IMG/VR virus record: IMGVR_UViG_3300043421_000059
Location: 1 to 42,768 of that record
DNA from: a virus
Length of the DNA stretch: 42,768 nt
Direction: 5' to 3' (one strand)
Both the position numbers and the translations under genes were made by a program. Every line of letters starts with the position of its first letter. Position 1 is the first letter of the stretch. This document shows, piece after piece, positions 40,260 to 42,768 of the stretch. The notes below the pieces were generated by a model, which searched no databases, was not told where the DNA came from, and saw only the letters and a program-made list of their open reading frames with translations.

Positions 40260-41008
40260 TCTGCCACCAACTTTCGAAACTGCTGGGTTTTGAATGCTCT
40301 CCGCTAACGGATGGCGGCGATGTCGCGCTCGTCTCAACTCCATTCAAATTTGACGATGGAGACGCTATTCCTGTCTTCGTGGAGAAGGTTCATGGGCAGG
40401 TGAGATTCTTCGATGATGGTGGCGCACTGATGCACTTTATCGGCCGTGGTGTTCGGATCGAGAACAAAAAGCAAGCCACTTTTCTGGTCAATGCAGCGGC
40501 CAAGAACGGGGCCGTTTTTAGCGACAGCGGAGACATTGAGGCATGGGCCAGCCTGGAAAAGGCGCACGAAGCATTTGCCAAGTTTCTCGCGTCCATGTTG
40601 GACCTTGCCTCGTGGGAGAGGGAGCAGCGCGGGTCCAACACCGACACCTCACTTTTTGTTGAGGAAGTGGCGCTTGCGTTGCGCGCGTGGAAACCGAGCG
40701 CGGACATCACGGTGGGGCCGCCGTTCATGGGAGTGTCTGGAAAGACTCACAAACTGGACTTCCTTGTGGATGGCAAAGGAGTTATCGCCACTGGAATCCA
40801 CCCCAATGCGATCAGCTCTATGCTTCATAGGCTCATTGACATCCGAGGGTTAATAGCCAATGCGGACACCCCATTCCTCATAGTGATTGATGACCGGACA
40901 GATCCAGATGCAGCAGAGCGAGAATCGAAGGTTGTGCAAGCAGTTGCTACGGCAATGAAGTTCACTGATTTGGAGCGAAACGCATTCAGGTCAGGGACGC
41001 TGCAATAA
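40256..41008 (+). CDS. DUF1828/DUF1829-type protein (repressor-linked gene B)
   Basis: Encodes 250 residues. The N-terminal part (about 1-90, PFKFDDGDAIPVFVEK followed by VRFFDDGGALMHFIGRG) matches DUF1828; the C-terminal part (about 130-240, including KLDFLVDGKGVIATGIHP) matches DUF1829. Its function is not established in what I know. A linked strand-helix core might be nuclease-like, but no full PD-(D/E)xK motif is visible. It overlaps the upstream gene (ATGA) and has lower GC content than phage structural genes. Confidence 0.75.
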   Translation: MICHQLSKLLGFECSPLTDGGDVALVSTPFKFDDGDAIPVFVEKVHGQVRFFDDGGALMHFIGRGVRIENKKQATFLVNAAAKNGAVFSDSGDIEAWASLEKAHEAFAKFLASMLDLASWEREQRGSNTDTSLFVEEVALALRAWKPSADITVGPPFMGVSGKTHKLDFLVDGKGVIATGIHPNAISSMLHRLIDIRGLIANADTPFLIVIDDRTDPDAAERESKVVQAVATAMKFTDLERNAFRSGTLQ

Positions 41009-41023
41009 CGGTCAACGCGCATT

Positions 41024-41047
41024 AAAAACCCGATCCGGGTGGCTTTT
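41024..41047 (+). terminator. Weak terminator after the DUF1828-type gene
   Basis: AAAA precedes a 5-bp stem ACCCG/CGGGT with a three-base loop, then GGC and TTTT. It could partly terminate the repressor-linked operon; the short stem and the interruption before the T-run make it weak. Confidence 0.5.
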
Positions 41048-41245
41048 CCATGCCCACTCGCCCGACTCGGGCGTTACCCCTGGCGGGGTGACTGGGTGGC
41101 CCAGGCCTGGCGGCTGCGGATAGGGGACTGAGGCGCACGACGCGGCGCCGTCTGACACGCAGCGGCCTGTGACCGCCCTACTATTTCCTTGCCGCTAGCC
41201 GCTTGCGGCATCCCTCCCCTCCTCGCTGCAATAGCGAGGTTCAAG

Positions 41246-41271
41246 CCCACCCACTGAGGTGGGTTTTTTTT
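41246..41271 (+). terminator. Intrinsic terminator upstream of the early promoter
   Basis: CCCACC (41246-41251) pairs with GGTGGG (41258-41263) around a six-base loop, followed by eight T. It separates upstream plus-strand transcription (repressor-linked operon or small RNA) from the early operon promoter at 41335-41363. Confidence 0.9.
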
Positions 41272-41320
41272 CGTCCGAGCAGGACTACGTACTCGCATAA
41301 GTAGCTGAAACCAAAAACAA

Positions 41321-41363
41321 TGTAGCAAATGCTATTTACTCAATCAATAGCATTTGCTACATT
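41321..41363 (+). promoter_or_regulatory. OL-like operators and early promoter
   Basis: A perfect 16-bp inverted repeat (41321-41336 and 41346-41361) contains two 14-mers of the OR motif: GTAGCAAATGCTAT (41322-41335) and ATAGCATTTGCTAC (41347-41360), 25 bases centre to centre. A promoter TTTACT (41335-41340), 17-base spacer, TACATT (41358-41363) runs through them. Binding of the CI-type repressor would block the plus-strand early operon. Confidence 0.75.
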
Positions 41364-41397
41364 TACTCCAGAGCCTCAACGAGGCATGGAGTGAAAC

Positions 41398-41436
41398 ATG
41401 CAGACCACCACAGCCCAGCCGGGCACAAGTAGCCAG
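41398..41436 (+). pseudogene. 5' end of an interrupted early gene
   Basis: An ATG at 41398 with GGAG six bases upstream directly follows the early promoter. Its first ~13 codons (MQTTTAQPGTSSQ) look like a normal start but then run antisense through the SLATT-like gene. The same frame ends at 42126 with a plausible C-terminus (IATSGQPTNTETGIA) and an ATGA overlap. I read this as an early gene split by insertion of the minus-strand moron. Confidence 0.45.
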
Positions 41437-41922
41437 TCAGGCCAGCGCTCTCGCGAGACGCTGCACCCAGGTTTCAGCCATCAGAGAGCTGGTGTTGCCG
41501 ATCGCGTTCAGAGTCGCGTTGTAGGCCGGGACGGCAAGCGCATCCACGCCCGTCGGCGAATCACTCCTCGCCTTCATCAAGGCGGAATTCAGGTCGTCGT
41601 AAGCCATACCCCACGCCTTTGCCTCCAGGGCGAGATATTCGCACTTGGCGCGACGGTGCCGCTCGGACTTGATCGCCGGCTGCACCAGCAAAGCGACAGC
41701 AGCAGTGACTGCAAGGCCAACCCCGGACGCGGCCAAAAGCGGAGAGTTTCCTTGCATGACGCCAAACGCTGCTGCGCTTCCCCCCACCAGTTGAACAACG
41801 TTCAAAACGAAGTCCAACCGTGTGTAAAGCCGTTCGCACATATGGTTGAACCAGTAACCGTACCGCACGTTGGTTACCAGCTCTGCGTGGGTTACTTCAG
41901 GTGCTTGAGTGGTGTTGCTCAT
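41437..41922 (-). CDS. SLATT-like two-TM accessory protein
   Basis: Encodes 161 residues. Two membrane segments (about 37-56 and 61-81) are followed by KSERHRRAKCEYLALEAKAW and a helical tail, the pattern of SLATT-type two-TM domains found in bacterial conflict systems. The N-terminus has MSNTTQAPEVTHAELV. It lies antisense inside the early plus operon and behind its own promoter, the hallmark of a lysogenic moron. Function by family analogy: possible membrane-disrupting effector or superinfection exclusion. No partner sensor domain is present nearby. Confidence 0.6.
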   Translation of the reverse strand: MSNTTQAPEVTHAELVTNVRYGYWFNHMCERLYTRLDFVLNVVQLVGGSAAAFGVMQGNSPLLAASGVGLAVTAAVALLVQPAIKSERHRRAKCEYLALEAKAWGMAYDDLNSALMKARSDSPTGVDALAVPAYNATLNAIGNTSSLMAETWVQRLARALA

Positions 41923-42034
41923 AAATGTTCGCCATTCCGTTTCTCGAAGGCGCCGGAGCTGGCGCAGGGCTGGGCGGCATGCGCTGCGGCGGCACCTGCG
42001 TCTTCACGTCGCGTGGATCAATTGAAGTTTTCAT
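41897..42034 (-). CDS. Small Pro-rich protein coupled to the SLATT-like gene
   Basis: Encodes 45 residues: MKTSIDPRDVKTQVPPQ, then a PSPAPAPAPS stretch and a short polar tail. The ATG at 42034 has GAGGGA seven bases upstream. It overlaps the SLATT-like start by 26 bases, so the two are co-expressed. It could be an antitoxin, a chaperone or merely a leader; no family is recognised. Confidence 0.55.
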   Translation of the reverse strand: MKTSIDPRDVKTQVPPQRMPPSPAPAPAPSRNGMANIYEQHHSST

Positions 42035-42075
42035 GGGATGTCCCTCAGAGCTGGAGTTGTGACGTAGCTGCTTCA

Positions 42076-42104
42076 ACTATAGCGACGAGCGGACAACCCA
42101 CCAA
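42076..42104 (-). promoter_or_regulatory. Moron promoter
   Basis: On the minus strand, TTGGTG (complement of 42099-42104), a 17-base spacer and TATAGT (complement of 42076-42081) form a sigma70-like promoter about 40 bases upstream of the Pro-rich small gene. It contains no repressor-type operator, so expression in the lysogen is likely. Confidence 0.6.
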
Positions 42105-42122
42105 CACAGAAACGGGGATTGC

Positions 42123-42461
42123 ATGACCACAATCCCCGCCTTCATCGACGCCAGCAAGGCACGAGCCGCCAGCGCTGACTCGGCCATGCTCGCACAGGCA
42201 GCTCGCAAGGCCCAGGCAGCTCTGCAATGGGCCCTGGCCGCGAGCCTATACACCCAGGCCGCCGACGCTCTGCATCCTGACCGGCACACCGGCAGGGAAA
42301 CGATGCAGGCCCAGGCACACCGCCGCAGCGCCCGCAACTGCCAGGCCCTGGTGGGCACCACTGCCCCGCCGCGCGCCATCAAGGACGCCCCGGACTACGG
42401 CCACATGACCCGCCAAGCCATCGCCGAGCACGACGAGGAATGGCGCGGGCACGGCCTTTAA
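42123..42461 (+). CDS. Early phage protein, Ala-rich, unknown function
   Basis: Encodes 112 residues, Ala-rich and helical (SKARAASADSAMLAQAARKAQAALQ region), with a His/Arg/Asp-rich C-terminus (YGHMTRQAIAEHDEEWRGHG). The ATG at 42123 has GGGGA five bases upstream. The stop of the interrupted upstream frame overlaps this start. No family is recognised. Confidence 0.65.
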   Translation: MTTIPAFIDASKARAASADSAMLAQAARKAQAALQWALAASLYTQAADALHPDRHTGRETMQAQAHRRSARNCQALVGTTAPPRAIKDAPDYGHMTRQAIAEHDEEWRGHGL

Positions 42462-42535
42462 ACCCGGTCGCGCCGTTTTACCCCCTTTTTCTGCACCAAC
42501 GGTCCGCGAGACCATCAGCAATCGAAAGGATGCAC

Positions 42536-42661
42536 ATGAAACAGATCGCACTCTTCTGCCGCTTGGCCGGCATGCGCCGCACCGCTGGCGCTGGGCCGCT
42601 TGAGTCAGCCACCTGGGCAGCCGGCCTGTTGTGGCGCGCTCGCCGAGGGGCTGCCCTGTGA
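42536..42661 (+). CDS. Small early protein of 41 residues
   Basis: Encodes 41 residues (MKQIALFCRLAGMRRTAGAG start, basic end RARRG). The ATG at 42536 has AAAGGA five bases upstream and is preferred to the ATG at 42530. The stop overlaps the GTG of the next early gene (GTGA at 42658). In the left-end copy of this sequence an extra G destroys the overlap. Confidence 0.55.
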   Translation: MKQIALFCRLAGMRRTAGAGPLESATWAAGLLWRARRGAAL

Positions 42662-42768
42662 ACCTCGAACTCACTGGAGAAGAAACTGGCGAAGAGCTGG
42701 TGAAACTGCTGGTCAAGGTGCGCCATAACGCCCGCATCCTGGACAAAGCGCGCACCGGTTTTCAATCG
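42629..42768. repeat. Right copy of terminal direct repeat
   Basis: These 140 bases repeat positions 1-141 apart from a missing G (run of four instead of five). Subtracting them gives a unit genome length near 42.63 kb. Confidence 0.95.
42658..42768 (+). CDS. Start of the early gene at 31-648, cut by the window end
   Basis: The GTG at 42658 overlaps the stop of the 41-residue gene and begins the same protein that runs from 31 to 648 in the left copy. Only the first 37 codons fall inside the window. This is not a second gene: it is the repeated end of a circular sequence. Confidence 0.9.
   Translation, partial: MNLELTGEETGEELVKLLVKVRHNARILDKARTGFQS

Larger units (their letters stand above)
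41009..41320. ncRNA. Structured intergenic region, possible small RNA
   Basis: A 312-base gap without a convincing gene. A weak hairpin ACCCG/CGGGT with TTTT (41028-41047) follows the DUF1828-type gene. Next come hairpins CGCCCG/CGGGCG (41059-41073), TGCCGC/GCGGCA (41190-41210) and CCTCGCT/AGCGAGG (41221-41239), closing with a strong intrinsic terminator at 41246-41271. The stacking of stems before a terminator suggests a ~200-nt structured RNA. No promoter is clear. Confidence 0.4.

Noticed and set aside
41074-41328. 84-residue minus-strand frame in the intergenic region
   Set aside because: It runs through the intrinsic terminator and hairpins, has a composition unlike a folded protein, and begins inside the operator region.
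41398-42126. Whole 242-residue plus-strand frame as a single protein
   Set aside because: Most of it is antisense to the SLATT-like gene and has no protein character. Only the two ends look genuine, which is why I treat it as an interrupted gene.
1-42768. Long direct terminal repeats as true virion ends
   Set aside because: The 140-base overlap lies inside a gene, has a homopolymer difference, and the terminase is of cos type; an assembly overlap of a circular molecule is simpler.
1-42768. CRISPR array, rRNA genes or insertion sequences
   Set aside because: I saw no regularly spaced repeats of CRISPR type, no rRNA sequence and no transposase gene.

Overview
The window is an essentially complete temperate, tailed bacteriophage genome of siphovirus build: a long tape-measure protein, a tail tube protein and no sheath. 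High GC content, a tRNA-type attP and the style of the genes suggest a host in the Burkholderiales, perhaps Comamonadaceae; that is inference from sequence style only. The last 140 bases repeat the first 141 with one G missing, so the molecule was circular or circularly permuted and the unit length is close to 42.63 kb.

Layout, in circular order. (1) Immunity, 38.7-41.4 kb: a Cro/YdaS-like gene on the minus strand faces a CI-type S24 repressor on the plus strand, with repressor-type operators between them and a second operator pair 2.4 kb away, the geometry of lambda OR and OL. Two genes sit downstream of the repressor: one unknown and one DUF1828/DUF1829-like. (2) Plus-strand early operon, from about 41.3 kb across the window ends to 5.9 kb: small unknown genes, a P22 immI-like switch (a divergent Mnt-like ribbon-helix-helix gene facing an Arc-like gene coupled to an AntA/AntB antirepressor), more small genes, excisionase and tyrosine integrase, ending at attP. 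A minus-strand two-gene moron encoding a 2-TM SLATT-like protein lies inside this operon. (3) Accessory region beside attP, 6.1-9.7 kb: a small plus-strand gene, a HEPN-like protein, two paired membrane proteins, another membrane protein and a hicAB toxin-antitoxin pair. (4) Minus-strand rightward programme, from 38.9 kb down to 9.7 kb: cro, CII-like gene, ParB-like protein, helicase, primase, HNH nuclease, terminase (lambda Nu1/A type), a Mor-like activator, gpW, lambda-type portal, fused prohead protease-major capsid protein, cement protein, neck proteins, tail tube, tape measure, tail tip and fibre proteins including an SGNH hydrolase, then holin-like protein, SAR endolysin, Rz and Rz1.

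As a system, the CI-like repressor probably silences both the cro/replication/late transcript and the early plus transcript. The antirepressor, under its own two ribbon-helix-helix repressors, gives a second route to induction. Integrase and excisionase recombine attP with a tRNA gene whose 3' end and terminator the phage carries. The parts most likely to repay follow-up are the accessory genes probably expressed in the lysogen (the repressor-linked pair, the nested SLATT-like moron, the attP-linked membrane and HEPN-like genes), the immI-like switch, the OL/OR-like operators, and two related hairpins in the head operon.
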